Assembly (NCBI RefSeq): GCF_013394085.1
Contig: NZ_CP040910.1
Coordinates: forward strand, 1,784,767-1,848,766
From: Limosilactobacillus fermentum
Lineage (GTDB): Bacteria > Bacillota > Bacilli > Lactobacillales > Lactobacillaceae
Reading direction: 5' to 3'
Length of the DNA stretch: 64,000 nucleotides
Positions within the stretch are counted from its first letter, which is position 1. Each line of letters opens with the position of its first letter. The translations under genes and the position numbers were made by a program. The notes under the pieces were generated by a model that was given only the letters and a program-made list of their open reading frames with translations, was not told where the DNA came from and ran no database searches. Below, in pieces: positions 51,176 to 61,676 of the stretch.

Positions 51176-52408
51176 TTATCCTTTCTGTTCCATAGTGGTA
51201 AGTTCATTTAAAATCTTGGCCTGTAAGTCAGCCATAGTCAGCTGATGAGTGGTTGCCAATTGTCGCAAATCATCATGTTCTAAGGTACGCTTGGTTGTGT
51301 TATGGTAGCGCAGATATTTGACATGAATCGGTCCGTAGCTAGTCGTGACTAACTTAACCTGGCGATCCATGATGGCACGGTGAACGTGGTGGTAACGAAT
51401 TCCGATCGCTGGGGTGGTTGTTAGCAGATAGGTCACAATGGCGGCTTGTTGTTGGGGAGTAATCAAACAACAAAGTTTGTAAGCCGGGCGACCTTTTTTC
51501 ATGACAATGGGTTCACTCCAAGCATCCTTTGCGCCGCGATCTAACAGTCCCGCAATCGTATCGGCTAGTTGTTGGCCGGTGATATCGTCAAGGTTAGTTG
51601 CTAACAGCGTGACGTGATCCTGTTCTTGATTGACCGTTTGCTGGCTTAACTGGGAATTTACCAGTGTGGCCCGTAATGCATTTAGGCTGCCAGTCTCACG
51701 TTTACCAAAACCGTAGCCGGTCCGTTCAATAACGCCGTCACTGGTCGTGTCAAAGGCCGTGGCACAGCATTTGACAATGGCCATACCGGTGGGGGTAATC
51801 AGCTCCGTATGCACATCGAAACGTTGATGAATCGGAATGGCAGTTCCAATCCGCATCTGCATGACAGCCGGTACTGGGACGGGAACGGTGCCGTGAGCAA
51901 TCTCGATGGTACCGCTCCCGTCAGCCAGATTATTCACAATAACGCGGTCAATGCCCATCAGTTCCAAGGCAATCGCCGCGCCGACCATATCGACGATGGA
52001 ATCAATAGCGCCCACCTCATGAAAGTGAACGTCTTCTAAAGACTTATGGTGAACGTGGCCTTCAGCAATTGCGACCTGTTCAAACAGCGCAGTGGCCCGC
52101 CGCTTAACGGTGGGGGCTAATGTACTTTGCGCAATGAGTTGCTTGATTGTTGCAAAGCTCCGGCCGTGATGGTGACCATGTTCTGTAATGCCATTGTCTT
52201 TAACCTGGTGGTCGTCTAAGATGACATCGAAGTCAGTGCCTTGAATGCTTGAGCGACTACTAGGGGTGACGGTCAAATGGTAACCGGTCACTGGTAGTTT
52301 CTTCAATTCGGTTTCAAAGTCTGTTTGAGATAATCCGAGATCAAATAGCGCCCCTAGGAACATGTCACCACTGATGCCCGAAAAAGCATCTAACACTAAT
52401 GTTTTCAT
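51176..52408 (-). CDS. larC: Nickel insertase LarC, single frame
   Basis: Cyclometallase (410 aa) that puts nickel into the pyridinium cofactor using [22 protein letters not shown] opens the protein; HGHHHGRSF near 77 is a His-rich stretch; [16 protein letters not shown] and the C-terminal CTP-binding domain ([14 protein letters not shown] near 277, KKGRPAYKL) follow. In L. plantarum this protein comes from larC1 and larC2 by a programmed frameshift; here both halves lie in one uninterrupted frame. It overlaps larB by 4 bases. Confidence 0.94.
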   Translation of the reverse strand: MKTLVLDAFSGISGDMFLGALFDLGLSQTDFETELKKLPVTGYHLTVTPSSRSSIQGTDFDVILDDHQVKDNGITEHGHHHGRSFATIKQLIAQSTLAPTVKRRATALFEQVAIAEGHVHHKSLEDVHFHEVGAIDSIVDMVGAAIALELMGIDRVIVNNLADGSGTIEIAHGTVPVPVPAVMQMRIGTAIPIHQRFDVHTELITPTGMAIVKCCATAFDTTSDGVIERTGYGFGKRETGSLNALRATLVNSQLSQQTVNQEQDHVTLLATNLDDITGQQLADTIAGLLDRGAKDAWSEPIVMKKGRPAYKLCCLITPQQQAAIVTYLLTTTPAIGIRYHHVHRAIMDRQVKLVTTSYGPIHVKYLRYHNTTKRTLEHDDLRQLATTHQLTMADLQAKILNELTTMEQKG

Positions 52409-53166
52409 GGCTGCTCCTCCTTCACGAGATGATTAATCATACTGGCATTGTAAGCCGCGCCGAAGCCATTATCGATGTTAACGACACTGATACCGGCCGA
52501 ACAGCTATTGAGCATTGACAAAAGTGGTGTGAGACCGTTCAGATGGGTGCCATAACCGACACTGGTTGGCACGGCAATCACTGGCCGATCGACTAGGCCA
52601 CCGACGACACTAGTTAAAGCGCCCTCCATGCCGGCGATGACGATCACAACGTTGGCTTGGCGAATGAGGGGTAATTTGGCAAATAACCGATGAATTCCGG
52701 CTACGCCAACATCATAGACGCGTGTTACCTGGTTGCCGAAAAGTTCTGCAGTCACAGCAGCTTCTTCAGCCACTCGCATGTCGGAAGTACCGGCCGTGAC
52801 AATGGCAATATTTCCGACCGCAGGTAAGGCGTGGGCAGTTCGGACTAACGTCTGTGAGGTTTGGTCATAGGCCAATTCAGGTAGTATTTCTTGGACCGCC
52901 GCTGATTTTTCAAGATCGACTCGTGTCACGAGGATGGGTTGTTGGCGTTTCTCCATAGCTTGAACAATGCCCACAATCTGTTGCGCGGTTTTACCAGCGC
53001 CATAGATCACTTCAGGATAACCAGTTCGTTGCGTCCGCGCCGTATCAATCTTGGCGTAGGCTAGGTCATCAAACCCGGTATCGCTGACCTGTTTGGCAGC
53101 TTGTTCTGGTGTGAGTTGGTGGTTAGCAACTTGTTGGAGACAAGTTAATAAATCAGTTGATGCCAT
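52405..53166 (-). CDS. larB: Nicotinate mononucleotide-type carboxylase/hydrolase LarB
   Basis: Cofactor enzyme (253 aa): carboxylates and hydrolyses nicotinic acid adenine dinucleotide to start the nickel-pincer cofactor. C-terminal PurE-like domain: [14 protein letters not shown] near 125 and the catalytic cysteine in [19 protein letters not shown] near 220-225. It begins 2 bases after larA stops. AAAGGATG precedes the ATG. Confidence 0.94.
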   Translation of the reverse strand: MASTDLLTCLQQVANHQLTPEQAAKQVSDTGFDDLAYAKIDTARTQRTGYPEVIYGAGKTAQQIVGIVQAMEKRQQPILVTRVDLEKSAAVQEILPELAYDQTSQTLVRTAHALPAVGNIAIVTAGTSDMRVAEEAAVTAELFGNQVTRVYDVGVAGIHRLFAKLPLIRQANVVIVIAGMEGALTSVVGGLVDRPVIAVPTSVGYGTHLNGLTPLLSMLNSCSAGISVVNIDNGFGAAYNASMINHLVKEEQP

Positions 53167-53168
53167 TA

Positions 53169-54449
53169 TTATTCATCCTTTACGATTACGCCAAGACCAT
53201 CGGGAATGACCGTCACTTGGGCTGCAGGTCCTTCACGGTTGAAGGCGCTGGCGAGTGCGTCATCGATTGAGGTTGCCAGTTCCATATGCATGTTTGTGAT
53301 GAGACTGGGTTCAACCAAGTCAGAAACCACAATCACGTGGTGGTTAACCAAGATCCGGGCCAAAATTTGTGAAGTCCATTGGTCAGGCACCGTTTCTAAG
53401 CGCGGTGTGTTAATCGCCTTATCCAAGAATTCTTGGGGATCGGCGACGTCAGCAATGTTGTGATAAAAGCCGTCACCACCATGACCATCACGACAGCCAG
53501 CTACGATGATAATCGTCCCGTTTTGCTTATTGGTGGCTTCAGCGGCCGTCATGCCTTTAACTGCTTGATAGATATTTTGATCGAGTGGATAACCACCATT
53601 AGTGGTGATGGCAATGTCGCTCTTGATGGCCTTAACACCAGCTAACTCACTAACAAAATCCGTTCCTTGTTTATGAGCCGCTTCAAGGTCACCGGCAAAG
53701 GAGCCAATGATGTGCTTGTCTTCATCCAAAACCACGTTCAAAATAAACTTTAAACCAGCTTTTCTGGCGGCGTAGACCATATCATGGTGCACCATGTTGT
53801 GGTGAAGATTCCCGGTTCGAGAGTGCTTGTCGTTGATAAACTCACCGGAGTGGTTAGCCATGATTGTCTTGTAAGAAGAAATACCCGGCAAGACGGACTT
53901 GCGCCCACCAGAGAACCCAGCGAAAAAGTGGGATTCAATGAAGCCTTCGGAGATCAATAGATCGGCTTCTTCGGCCACCTTGTTGATAATGAGGTCACCG
54001 CCAGAAGGAAGCTTACCAATTTTCACCATGTCTTCATCAACTTGAGATTTATGCATAACAATTTCTTCATTGGCCACAATCTCTTCGCCATATTTGGCGA
54101 CTAATTCGGCATGCGTTGAAGGTCGGTGGAATCCAGTTGCTACGAGAATGCGAATCCGCGCCTCTGGTGCTACTGAGCGCAAGCGCCGAAGTAAGATTGG
54201 CGTAATGATGTGTGAAGGAACGGGCCGGGTGTGATCAGAGCTGATAATCACGATATTTTTCTTTCCCGTAGCCAATTCTTCTAGGGAAGGACTACCGATA
54301 GGGTTGTCTAACGACTGTTCAACCAAGTCTTTTTCAGAGAGGCTGGCTTGATAGGTCGCCGCTTTGGAGACCAAGATGCCGGCTAGGTTGGCATCGTTGA
54401 TGTGTGCCGTGACCGATCCGTGGTCATAAGGGAGCTTAATGTCTGCCAT
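53169..54449 (-). CDS. larA: Nickel-dependent lactate racemase
   Basis: Racemase (426 aa) interconverting L- and D-lactate by hydride transfer to a nickel pincer nucleotide on a lysine. All key residues known for L. plantarum are in place by position: His108 (ATGFHRP), His174 (IESHFFAG), Lys184 ([10 protein letters not shown], cofactor attachment) and His200 (MANHSGEF), plus Arg75. First gene of the lar unit, divergent from larR by about 200 bases. Confidence 0.96.
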   Translation of the reverse strand: MADIKLPYDHGSVTAHINDANLAGILVSKAATYQASLSEKDLVEQSLDNPIGSPSLEELATGKKNIVIISSDHTRPVPSHIITPILLRRLRSVAPEARIRILVATGFHRPSTHAELVAKYGEEIVANEEIVMHKSQVDEDMVKIGKLPSGGDLIINKVAEEADLLISEGFIESHFFAGFSGGRKSVLPGISSYKTIMANHSGEFINDKHSRTGNLHHNMVHHDMVYAARKAGLKFILNVVLDEDKHIIGSFAGDLEAAHKQGTDFVSELAGVKAIKSDIAITTNGGYPLDQNIYQAVKGMTAAEATNKQNGTIIIVAGCRDGHGGDGFYHNIADVADPQEFLDKAINTPRLETVPDQWTSQILARILVNHHVIVVSDLVEPSLITNMHMELATSIDDALASAFNREGPAAQVTVIPDGLGVIVKDE

Positions 54450-54654
54450 AATCTAATCAATCTTCTTTCTTTCAAAGGTACAGTTAGCAATTATAAACGT
54501 TTCATTTTCGTTTTCATTGACAATCCTCACTATGAAAGTGAATAATCGGATATCAATAGCCAGTGTCATTACCAAATGTTAATGCGAAGGGATATCCTTT
54601 TTCGCTAAGATAGGACTTTGCTAACGATAATTAATTTTGGAAGGAGTACCGCTT
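54450..54654. promoter_or_regulatory. larA-larR divergent control region
   Basis: About 205 bases expected to hold the LarR site. Candidates are AACGTTTCATTTTCGTTTTC near 54505 and GATATCAATAGCCAG near 54549-54563; neither is a firm palindrome. Confidence 0.4.
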
Positions 54655-55341
54655 TTGCCGAATAAAGATATTGATGATCTGGTCCGCTTCTTAAAGGACA
54701 AACAGATTTCGACGATCACGAAGAAGTATCACAGTTATTTAACCTTCCACGGTCTGAAGGACGCTAATGTCTTTATTTTGAAAGAAGGCATCATTAAGAC
54801 GTCCGTTATCTTGCAAGACGGACGTGAATTTAACATTTCTTATATCAACCAACCTGACGTTATTTCACTGTTACATGACGAAGCTTTGCAATATGATGAG
54901 CAACCTTTTAACGTCCGCATTGAATCGGAGACGGCAACCTTTTATCAGGTTAATCGGGTAGAATTTTGGCAGTACGTGAATGCCAATTCAGAGTTACAGA
55001 ACTACGTTAAACAGTATTATCGACACCGATTATCAGAAACCTTTGCCCGGATTCAACGACTCACCATGAACGGTAAGATGGGGGCACTGGCTAATTTCTT
55101 ACATGACATTGCTGAGAAGTTTGGTCGGGATCTTCCCGATGGGGCCGGCGTGTTGATTGACTTTAACGTGACGAATGAAGATATTGCTGGGTTCTGTGGC
55201 ATTGCTAATCAAACCAGTGTTAGCCGTATGATGCGTAAACTTAAGCTTGAAGATATCATTGACTTTGGCATGAGCAATGATCGTAAACGCCGAATTATCA
55301 TTACCAATATGAAAAAATTAGACGACTACATTGCCTATTAA
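54655..55341 (+). CDS. larR: Crp/Fnr-type lactate regulator LarR
   Basis: Transcription activator (228 aa) with a cNMP-like sensor domain (to about 140) and a winged helix (TNEDIAGFCGIANQTSVSRMMRKL near 180). It stands divergently to larA, as LarR does in L. plantarum, where L-lactate activates and D-lactate inhibits it. TTG 54655 is chosen since AAGGAG ends 8 bases before it; the in-frame TTG at 54637 lies ahead of that site. Sequence does not show the ligand; the role is by context. Confidence 0.88.
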   Translation: MPNKDIDDLVRFLKDKQISTITKKYHSYLTFHGLKDANVFILKEGIIKTSVILQDGREFNISYINQPDVISLLHDEALQYDEQPFNVRIESETATFYQVNRVEFWQYVNANSELQNYVKQYYRHRLSETFARIQRLTMNGKMGALANFLHDIAEKFGRDLPDGAGVLIDFNVTNEDIAGFCGIANQTSVSRMMRKLKLEDIIDFGMSNDRKRRIIITNMKKLDDYIAY

Positions 55342-55344
55342 TTT

Positions 55345-55407
55345 TGGGTCTAGAATTTTTGGTGTTGGAAAGTATTTCCATTCCAAAAGTACTAGGCCCT
55401 TTTTGAT
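55345..55407 (+). terminator. Terminator of larR
   Basis: GGGTCTAG..CTAGGCCCTTTTTG with a long inner palindrome (TTTTTGGTGTTGGAAA / TTTCCATTCCAAAAG). Confidence 0.75.
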
Positions 55408-55483
55408 AACAAAAAAAGGCATCTAAGCCTCCCTAGTGCTATGCTTTAAGCGACGAAACTCAAGATAAGCGGGGTAGGAATAG

Positions 55484-56722
55484 ATGTCTCAACTAGATAA
55501 TACACTTAAATTACTGGGAATTACAGACACAAACATTCAGGTGTTCGGTACTCGTGAGGAATTTCATGGTCGGGGCTCGGGTCGCAAAAAGTATTTGGTC
55601 ATCCAGGCAGAGCTTACCTACACACTCAGGCGCTGTCCCAGCTGTGGATACAATACGTTGCACCCTAACGGACACAAGCTCACTCATGTCCACATTGCAG
55701 GACCCATGGACCGGCCCGTAATTCTAGAGCTAAACAAGCAACGCTGGCGTTGTAGTAACTGCCATAGCACTTGTACGGCCACCACTCCAGTGGTATCAAC
55801 CAACCACGCCATCGGTCACGGACTAGCGACTCATGTGCTGAAGCTAGCCAGTAAATCACTCCCGGCTAAGACTATCGCCAGTCTCACCGGTATTTCGACA
55901 AACTCAGTTCAGCGTATTTTGACGGCTAATATTCATCCACACGCGAGCCGCCGGTTACCGATTAATCTATGCTTTGATGAATTCCGTTCCACGCACGGCT
56001 CCATGTCGTTTATTTGCATTGACGCCGACACTCACAAATCAGTTAAAGTACTTAGCGACCGCCTTAATAGAACCATCAAACAGTTCTTTCTTAGTCAGTA
56101 CAGCACCGCAGAACGGGCCGCGGTTCAACGCGTCATCATGGACATGAACGCCTCCTATCAGGCATTCGTGCACGAACTATTCCCTAACGCCGAACTCATT
56201 ATTGATCGGTTCCACATTATTCAATTAATGGGCCGGACGATGGGTACCATTCGCACTCAATGTTTAAAGTAACTCGACAAGCATTCGCGGGAATATAAAG
56301 TACTGAAATCACTATGGCGCCTATTCCACAAGGCCAACCCTGACGCACAAAAGAGCCGCTACCTCTTCGGCCTGAATGAGTACTCGACCGAACAGAACGC
56401 CATTGATATTGGAACCGATACGTTTCCGGCCTTCAAAACAGCTTATGAAACCTACATCGATCTCCACGATGTTTTGATGGGGCGTCACGCTGATGAACTC
56501 AAGAATATCATCACTAACTATCAGCCTAACGGCACGCCCCTAGATACGGCCATGCATACCCTACGAAAGAATCTTAATGGAGTAATTAACGCCGCCAAAT
56601 CGTCCTACTCTAACGGACCGATAGAGGGTATCAACCGTAAGATCAAGGAGCTCAAACGTGCTTGTTATGGCTTCTCCAATCAGGCCAATATGTTCACACG
56701 CGTCTACCAGCTGATTGCCTAG
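55484..56722 (+). pseudogene. ISL3 family transposase, one in-frame stop
   Basis: 412 codons of an ISL3 transposase: zinc-binding [15 protein letters not shown] and [12 protein letters not shown] parts ([22 protein letters not shown]) and C-terminal NGPIEGINRKIKELKRACYG. A single TAA at 56270 breaks it after TQCLK; the frame then goes on in phase (LDKHSREYK). A CAA-to-TAA change explains it. It flanks the lar island on the right. Possible ends: AAGCCTCCCTAGTG near 55425 and inverse AAGCCTACC near 56752, not exact. Confidence 0.85.
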
Positions 56723-56940
56723 ATTAGCTACCACAATAACGTCACGATGGTAGGCTTATTTGTTATGCCTTCAAGTACGATATTCAGACAACACACCAGA
56801 TTAAACGCCGCAACTAATAAAACAACAAAAAAGATCTCCCACACGAGCTTCTTAGACTTACTTCCCCGATAGATATAAATTGCGGGTTATGTCCGTATAA
56901 TTGGTGTAAATTCTAAATAGGACTTTGTGAAATCTGAAAG
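56723..56940. other. IS-derived intergenic stretch
   Basis: About 218 bases between two transposase remnants. A leftward hydrophobic frame (KKLVWEIFFVVLLVAAFNLV at about 56855-56796) lacks a start codon and may belong to the ISL3 end. Confidence 0.35.
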
Positions 56941-56950
56941 GAACTTCATT

Positions 56951-57727
56951 ATGCCAAAAGTTGAATTAAATTGGCTCTACACTAAATCTTGTTGATGGAT
57001 TACCATAGTGGTGATTCGTTGACAGGATTTTTTGGTTTTGAGGGCGGCGAATTATCAAACTCAGCTGCCCACGACTGACATTCTGATTCGTGGTGATAGT
57101 GGCTTCGCCACGCCAGAAGTTTACGATGTCTGTGAAGCCAACGATGTGTTTTACATTATTCGACTCAAACGCAATCGAAAATTACAGAATCTAGCTGAAA
57201 AGTTCGTCAAGATCAGTGATCAAACCCAGTGGTAAGAGGAAGAGACCCATTACTACTCTGAAATCTATCAATCAGCATCGTGGCCTAAGCCACGGCAGAT
57301 TTATATTAAATCAACTCGAGTAGCTGGTGAACTGATCTTTTCACATGAATTTATCGTCACTAATCTGACTAATTTAACGGCTGAAACTGCCTTCGAACTG
57401 TATCACAAACGCAGCCAAATGGAAAATTACATCAAAGAAGCTAAAACAGGTTTCTTTTTCGATAAGACTGATAGTTCAACGTTTAATGCCAATGCTGCCC
57501 CGATGATGGTTAGTGTACTGGCTTACAATATTGTCAACTTTTTAAAGCAGCTAGCACTGACAAAACATGATTCCGGCTTGTGCGTTAGCACATTGCGGAT
57601 TCGTTTATTCAAAGTTGCGGCACGTGTTGTGCATACTGACCGACGAATTCAGTTGCGGCTGAGCTCGTATCATGTTTACCATCGGCTGTCCTACCAGGCT
57701 CTACAGCGTATCCAGGCTATTGAATAA
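56951..57727 (+). pseudogene. IS1380 family transposase remnant
   Basis: The N-terminal start (ATGCCAAAAGTTGAATTAAA at 56951) jumps after a few codons to a central region: a large deletion removed most of the N-half. Then TDILIRGDSGFATPEVYD (DDE Asp), a TAA stop at 57233, and in the same frame SQMENYIKEAKTGFFFDKTD to the end at 57727. So at least one deletion and one nonsense codon. Confidence 0.8.
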
Positions 57728-57860
57728 CCGGTAAAATTAAAAAAATCTGTACAACCAAGGGACAAGTGTATCCAAAAGTTCAAAGCAATTCTGAGTTAGT
57801 TGAAAGATCTCACTAGCTAGAACTGATAAACATCGTATTTCAGCAAAAGATAAAGACATA
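57728..57860. other. Gene-free stretch
   Basis: IS1380 right flank; nothing recognised. Confidence 0.3.
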
Positions 57861-57903
57861 CCCGTCAGTTTTCGAAAAAATACGAAAACTGGCGGGATTT
57901 TTA
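57861..57903 (+). terminator. Strong hairpin after the IS1380 remnant
   Basis: CCCGTCAGTTTTCG / CGAAAACTGGCGGG followed by ATTTTT. A rightward terminator without a live gene before it, so a trace of a lost gene. Confidence 0.75.
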
Positions 57904-57931
57904 TGAACTATGAATAATTCAGGTGTATATA

Positions 57932-57976
57932 AAAACTGCTAACGCTACCTATTGTTAGGTAAAATTAGCAGTTTTA
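57932..57976 (-). terminator. Terminator of ptsI
   Basis: Minus strand AAAACTGCTAA..TTAGCAGTTTTTATAT. Confidence 0.8.
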
Positions 57977-58005
57977 GTTAGTGTTTAATTAATTGGTTCA
58001 ATTTT

Positions 58006-59727
58006 TTAGCCCAACTTGCTCTTCACGAAGTCTTGAACTTCTTCAACAGTGGCGTAGTTGGCGATGATTTCGTCAACGTAGCCGGCCCATTCCTTGGTGT
58101 CGAGCTTCTTCATCATGCTCCGGGTACGGAGGATGGAAGTAGCGGACATGGAGTATTCATCCAGGCCCATCCCCATCAAGAGTGGCAGTGCCATTTCGTC
58201 ACCGGCCATTTCCCCACACATGGCGGCCTTAGCGCCGTTTTCGTGAGCGGAGGTGATGACGTGCTTAACTAGGGATAAGAAGGCTGGGTTCAGCGGTTGG
58301 TAAAGGTAGGAAACGGCTTCGTTCCCACGGTCAGCGGCGAAGCTGTATTGGATCAAATCGTTGGTCCCAATGGAGAAGAAGTCCACTTCCTTAGCCAGTT
58401 GAGCGGCGTTTAAAGCGGCCAGCGGGATTTCAATCATCATCCCGATCTTAACGTCGTCGCCCAGACCTGGGTGATCCTTTTGAACTTCAGCCTTGGCTTC
58501 TTCAAAGATCGCCTTGGCTTGACGAAGTTCGGCCACCGTCGCAATCATTGGGAACATGATTGAAACAGGTCCGAATTCAGAGGCGCGCACCAGGGCCCGT
58601 AATTGGGTCTTGAAGAGTTCTGGCCGGTCCAAGCAGATCCGGATGGCCCGGTAGCCCAAGAATGGGTTTTCTTCCTTTGGCAGTGGCATGTAATCGAGCG
58701 GCTTGTCCCCACCGATGTCCATCGTCCGAACCACGACTGGCTTACCATTCATGCCCACTACGGCCTTCTTGTAAGCTTCAAACTGTTCGTCTTCGCTTGG
58801 CATGTGGTCGTTGTCCATGTACAAGAATTCGCTCCGGAAGAGACCCACCCCGTCAGCACCTTGCTTAACGGCGTCTTCCGTGTCATCCGGCGTCCCGATG
58901 TTGGCCGCAATTTCAAATTCCTTGCCGTCCTTAGAAACGGATGGGGCATCGACTAACTTAGCCCATTCTGCCCGTTCGGCTTCGAAGGCTTCGGCCTTAG
59001 CTTCGTATTCCTTCACTTGGTCGTCACTCGGGTCAATGATGGCGTCCCCGTTCAAACCATCCACGATCATCATTTGACCGTGTTCAACGGAAGTCGTGAT
59101 TTTGTTAGAACCAACGATGGCTGGAATCCGTAAGGTCCGGGACATGATGGCGGCGTGGCTCGTCCGGCCCCCCAGGTCGGTTACGATCCCCTTGACGAAC
59201 TTAGCGTCCATCTGAGAAGTATCGGATGGGGTAATTTCGTGGGCCACGATCACCACCGGGCTGTTGATGCCGGCGATGTTTGGCAATTGCTTACCCAACA
59301 GGTGGCTCATTGCCCGCTTAGCAACGTCCTTAACGTCGGCAGCCCGTTCTTGCATGTAGGCGTTGTCGGTCATGGCGGCCAACATGTCAGCAAAGGCGGT
59401 CGTTACCTTGTCAACGGCTTCTTCGGCACCGGTGTGGTTGTTTTCGATGTTATCCTTAATTTGGCCCAGCATTTCCGGGTCAGATAAGATGGCGATGTGA
59501 GCGTCAAACACGCCCAGCTCTTCTTCCCCAAGGCGATCCTTAGCGTTCTCCTTGATTTGCGTCAATTCTTCAATTGAGTCTTGGAAGGCTTTTTCAACCC
59601 GAGCGTATTCCGCCGCCGTGTCATCAACCTTTACCTTGTCGTAGGACAGATCTGGGTCAACCAACAGGTATGCCGGGGCAATCCCGATCCCATCACTAGC
59701 TGCAATTCCCTTCACGTCTTTTGCCAT
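58006..59727 (-). CDS. ptsI: PTS enzyme I
   Basis: Phosphoenolpyruvate-protein phosphotransferase (573 aa, normal length), first phosphate carrier of the sugar PTS. The phospho-histidine is in LGGRTSHAAIMSRTLRIPA near 190; the PEP-binding TIM-barrel has RTMDIGGDKPL near 330, SIGTNDLIQY near 450 and the C-terminal CGEMAGDE cysteine near 500. ATG follows AGGAGGAAC. ptsH (HPr) is not next to it; usually ptsH-ptsI overlap. AACCGGTT-type sequence at 59833-59842 lies ahead. Codon use is chromosomal (G/C ended), unlike the IS-rich stretch on its left. Confidence 0.95.
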   Translation of the reverse strand: MAKDVKGIAASDGIGIAPAYLLVDPDLSYDKVKVDDTAAEYARVEKAFQDSIEELTQIKENAKDRLGEEELGVFDAHIAILSDPEMLGQIKDNIENNHTGAEEAVDKVTTAFADMLAAMTDNAYMQERAADVKDVAKRAMSHLLGKQLPNIAGINSPVVIVAHEITPSDTSQMDAKFVKGIVTDLGGRTSHAAIMSRTLRIPAIVGSNKITTSVEHGQMMIVDGLNGDAIIDPSDDQVKEYEAKAEAFEAERAEWAKLVDAPSVSKDGKEFEIAANIGTPDDTEDAVKQGADGVGLFRSEFLYMDNDHMPSEDEQFEAYKKAVVGMNGKPVVVRTMDIGGDKPLDYMPLPKEENPFLGYRAIRICLDRPELFKTQLRALVRASEFGPVSIMFPMIATVAELRQAKAIFEEAKAEVQKDHPGLGDDVKIGMMIEIPLAALNAAQLAKEVDFFSIGTNDLIQYSFAADRGNEAVSYLYQPLNPAFLSLVKHVITSAHENGAKAAMCGEMAGDEMALPLLMGMGLDEYSMSATSILRTRSMMKKLDTKEWAGYVDEIIANYATVEEVQDFVKSKLG

Positions 59728-59832
59728 TATATGTTCCTCCTAAATCTGGGTGTCAACCGTGTGACACTGCTCAATACGTCTAATTATAAACCGTTATCAT
59801 TGTGAATTCTACCGTATATTAAGCGGTTGCAT

Positions 59833-59842
59833 GTAACCGGTT
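59833..59842. promoter_or_regulatory. AACCGGTT-cored site ahead of ptsI
   Basis: GTAACCGGTT, same core as the operators at 7499, 9449 and 10537. Preceded by AAGCGGTTGCA, a weak cre match. Confidence 0.35.
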
Positions 59843-59861
59843 CAACACGTTGTTATCCTAT

Positions 59862-59906
59862 AAAAAACAGGCTGATTCTGCAAGAGAATCACCCTGTTTT
59901 TTGTAA
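59862..59906 (-). terminator. Terminator of the ribose unit
   Basis: Minus strand AAACAGGGTGATTCTC..GAATCAGCCTGTTTTTT. Confidence 0.85.
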
Positions 59907-59914
59907 ATTTATAA

Positions 59915-61243
59915 TTAAGCCTTTTGAGCTTCCTTCTTAGCGATCTTGTGTTCAGAAAGGAAGAACCACAGGATCAGGGCAAAACCAATTGCCGGAACGA
60001 TGAAGGAGAATTGCATGGAACCAGTCAGGTCAGAAACACGACCCATGATAACCGGAAGGGCTGCCCCACCAACGAGGGACATAACCATCAGGGCACCACC
60101 AGTTTCGGTGTGTTGCTTTTCTTCGATCTGGTCCAACCCGTGAGCGTAAACCGTTGGGTAAACTGGGCCGAAGAAGAAACTAGTCGCAACGGCACCCCAG
60201 ATTGCCAATGGTGAGTGAATTGAGCAAGTCAGCAGAAGAACAATCGTCCCTAATACACAGTACCAAATCATCGTCTTGGTAATGGAGTAACGGTTCATGA
60301 ACCAGTTGGCAAAGAGCTTCCCAACAAACCATACCATGTAGCTAATGATCATGTAGTTAGTTGCGGCATGGTCAGAAATCCCCGGAACAATCCGCAGTGC
60401 CAAACGAATGGTGAAGGACCATACACAGGTCTGGATCCCAACGTAAAGGAATTGGGCCCCAACCGCCTTCATGAAGCGCCAGTTGTGGAACAGGTAGTTT
60501 AAGGATTCACCCATACTTGGTTGGTTAGCAGTCTTAGCGTCCGCCTTCGCCTTCCCGTATGGCATCTTCGTAATTGCTACCAATACTAACAGGATCAACA
60601 GAACAAACAAGATGTACTTGTACGGACGAAGCGTCAGGGCAAGGACTTCCTTGTTTAGTGCCATCTTTTGTGCAGCGTTCAAACCAGCAGACTCATTTTG
60701 CAAGTTACTGTGACCGCTAAAGATCAGGTACTTCCCTAAGATGATCCCCATGGCATCCCCGAACGGAATCAAAGTTTGGGAGATGTTAATCCGCCGGTTG
60801 GCAAACTCACGCGGCCCCATCATCGTTGAGTAAGTGTCACAAGAAGTTTCCAAAAAACTCAAACCAATGGCGATAACGAAGATGGCCGCTAAGAACATCC
60901 CGTAGGTTGCCATGTGAGAAGCCGGGAAGAACAGCGCACAACCAATAATGAAGAATGTCAAACCGGTCATAATAGCTGTCTTGTACGTGTTCTTCCGAAT
61001 AATGTATGACGCAGGAAGGGCGATCAAGAAGTACCCACCGTAAAAGGCCGATTGAACGAAGGCAGTTGCCGTATCGCTCAACGTAAAGACCGTCTTGAAC
61101 TGCGTGATCAAAATATCGTTAAGTGACGCTGCCATCCCCCACATTGGGAAGATCAACGAAACTAAAATGTATTGCCAAACCGGCGTCTTGCTGAGGTAGC
61201 CGTCGTCATATTGAACCCACGACTGCTTCTTTAAGTTATCCAT
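59915..61243 (-). CDS. FucP-type MFS sugar:H+ symporter (probable ribose permease)
   Basis: Twelve-helix symporter (442 aa) of the FucP group. LIFPMWGMAASLNDILITQF opens the protein and FVQSAFYGGYFLIALPASYI follows, both matching the FucP family; SFLETSCDTYSTMMGP near 135 is also typical. Located 14 bases behind rbsD in an rbsK-rbsD-permease unit, so ribose import is the most probable role. Ribose would then be phosphorylated by the adjacent kinase. A G-type (RbsU) or ABC (RbsABC) importer is absent. Confidence 0.88.
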   Translation of the reverse strand: MDNLKKQSWVQYDDGYLSKTPVWQYILVSLIFPMWGMAASLNDILITQFKTVFTLSDTATAFVQSAFYGGYFLIALPASYIIRKNTYKTAIMTGLTFFIIGCALFFPASHMATYGMFLAAIFVIAIGLSFLETSCDTYSTMMGPREFANRRINISQTLIPFGDAMGIILGKYLIFSGHSNLQNESAGLNAAQKMALNKEVLALTLRPYKYILFVLLILLVLVAITKMPYGKAKADAKTANQPSMGESLNYLFHNWRFMKAVGAQFLYVGIQTCVWSFTIRLALRIVPGISDHAATNYMIISYMVWFVGKLFANWFMNRYSITKTMIWYCVLGTIVLLLTCSIHSPLAIWGAVATSFFFGPVYPTVYAHGLDQIEEKQHTETGGALMVMSLVGGAALPVIMGRVSDLTGSMQFSFIVPAIGFALILWFFLSEHKIAKKEAQKA

Positions 61244-61257
61244 GTCCTTACTCCTCC

Positions 61258-61653
61258 TTAGAAGGTTACCCCGGACTCAAGAATGATGTTTGAGTACGGC
61301 GTCATCTCACCCGTCCGAATAAATGCATGCGTCTTAGCTAAGTTCTTCTTCAAATCCGTGTGTGGCATAAACTCAATTTCAACATCTGGCAGTGCCTGCT
61401 TGATGTTTTCTAATTGTTCTGGGTTTTGGTCCTTGATTTCATCTGCTAAGTAGATCTTTTGAACCTTCATTTCCTTCAGAACGTTTTCCAAGATTTGCAT
61501 GAACGTAGGCAATTCCTTGTCTACGCACAGGTCAATCTTCTTCGTCCCCATCGGAACTGGCATCCCGGCATCACCAATTGATAACCAGTCCATGTGTCCC
61601 ATGCCAGCAACGACAGATGCTACTTCTGAATTTAAAATTCCACTCTTCTTCAT
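61258..61653 (-). CDS. rbsD: D-ribose pyranase
   Basis: Ribose mutarotase (131 aa): pyranose to furanose form for ribokinase. [34 protein letters not shown] is the family start (motif His at about 20 and Asp at about 28), and the C-terminal [17 protein letters not shown] block is present. Lies 23 bases after rbsK and before the permease. Confidence 0.95.
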   Translation of the reverse strand: MKKSGILNSEVASVVAGMGHMDWLSIGDAGMPVPMGTKKIDLCVDKELPTFMQILENVLKEMKVQKIYLADEIKDQNPEQLENIKQALPDVEIEFMPHTDLKKNLAKTHAFIRTGEMTPYSNIILESGVTF

Positions 61654-61676
61654 GACTAATAACCTCCAAAACGACT

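Noticed and set aside
51176-52408. Programmed frameshift in larC
   Set aside because: The frame is complete from start to stop; none is needed.
56728-56880. Leftward hydrophobic small protein
   Set aside because: No start codon or ribosome site; the frame follows a stop directly and lies between IS remnants.
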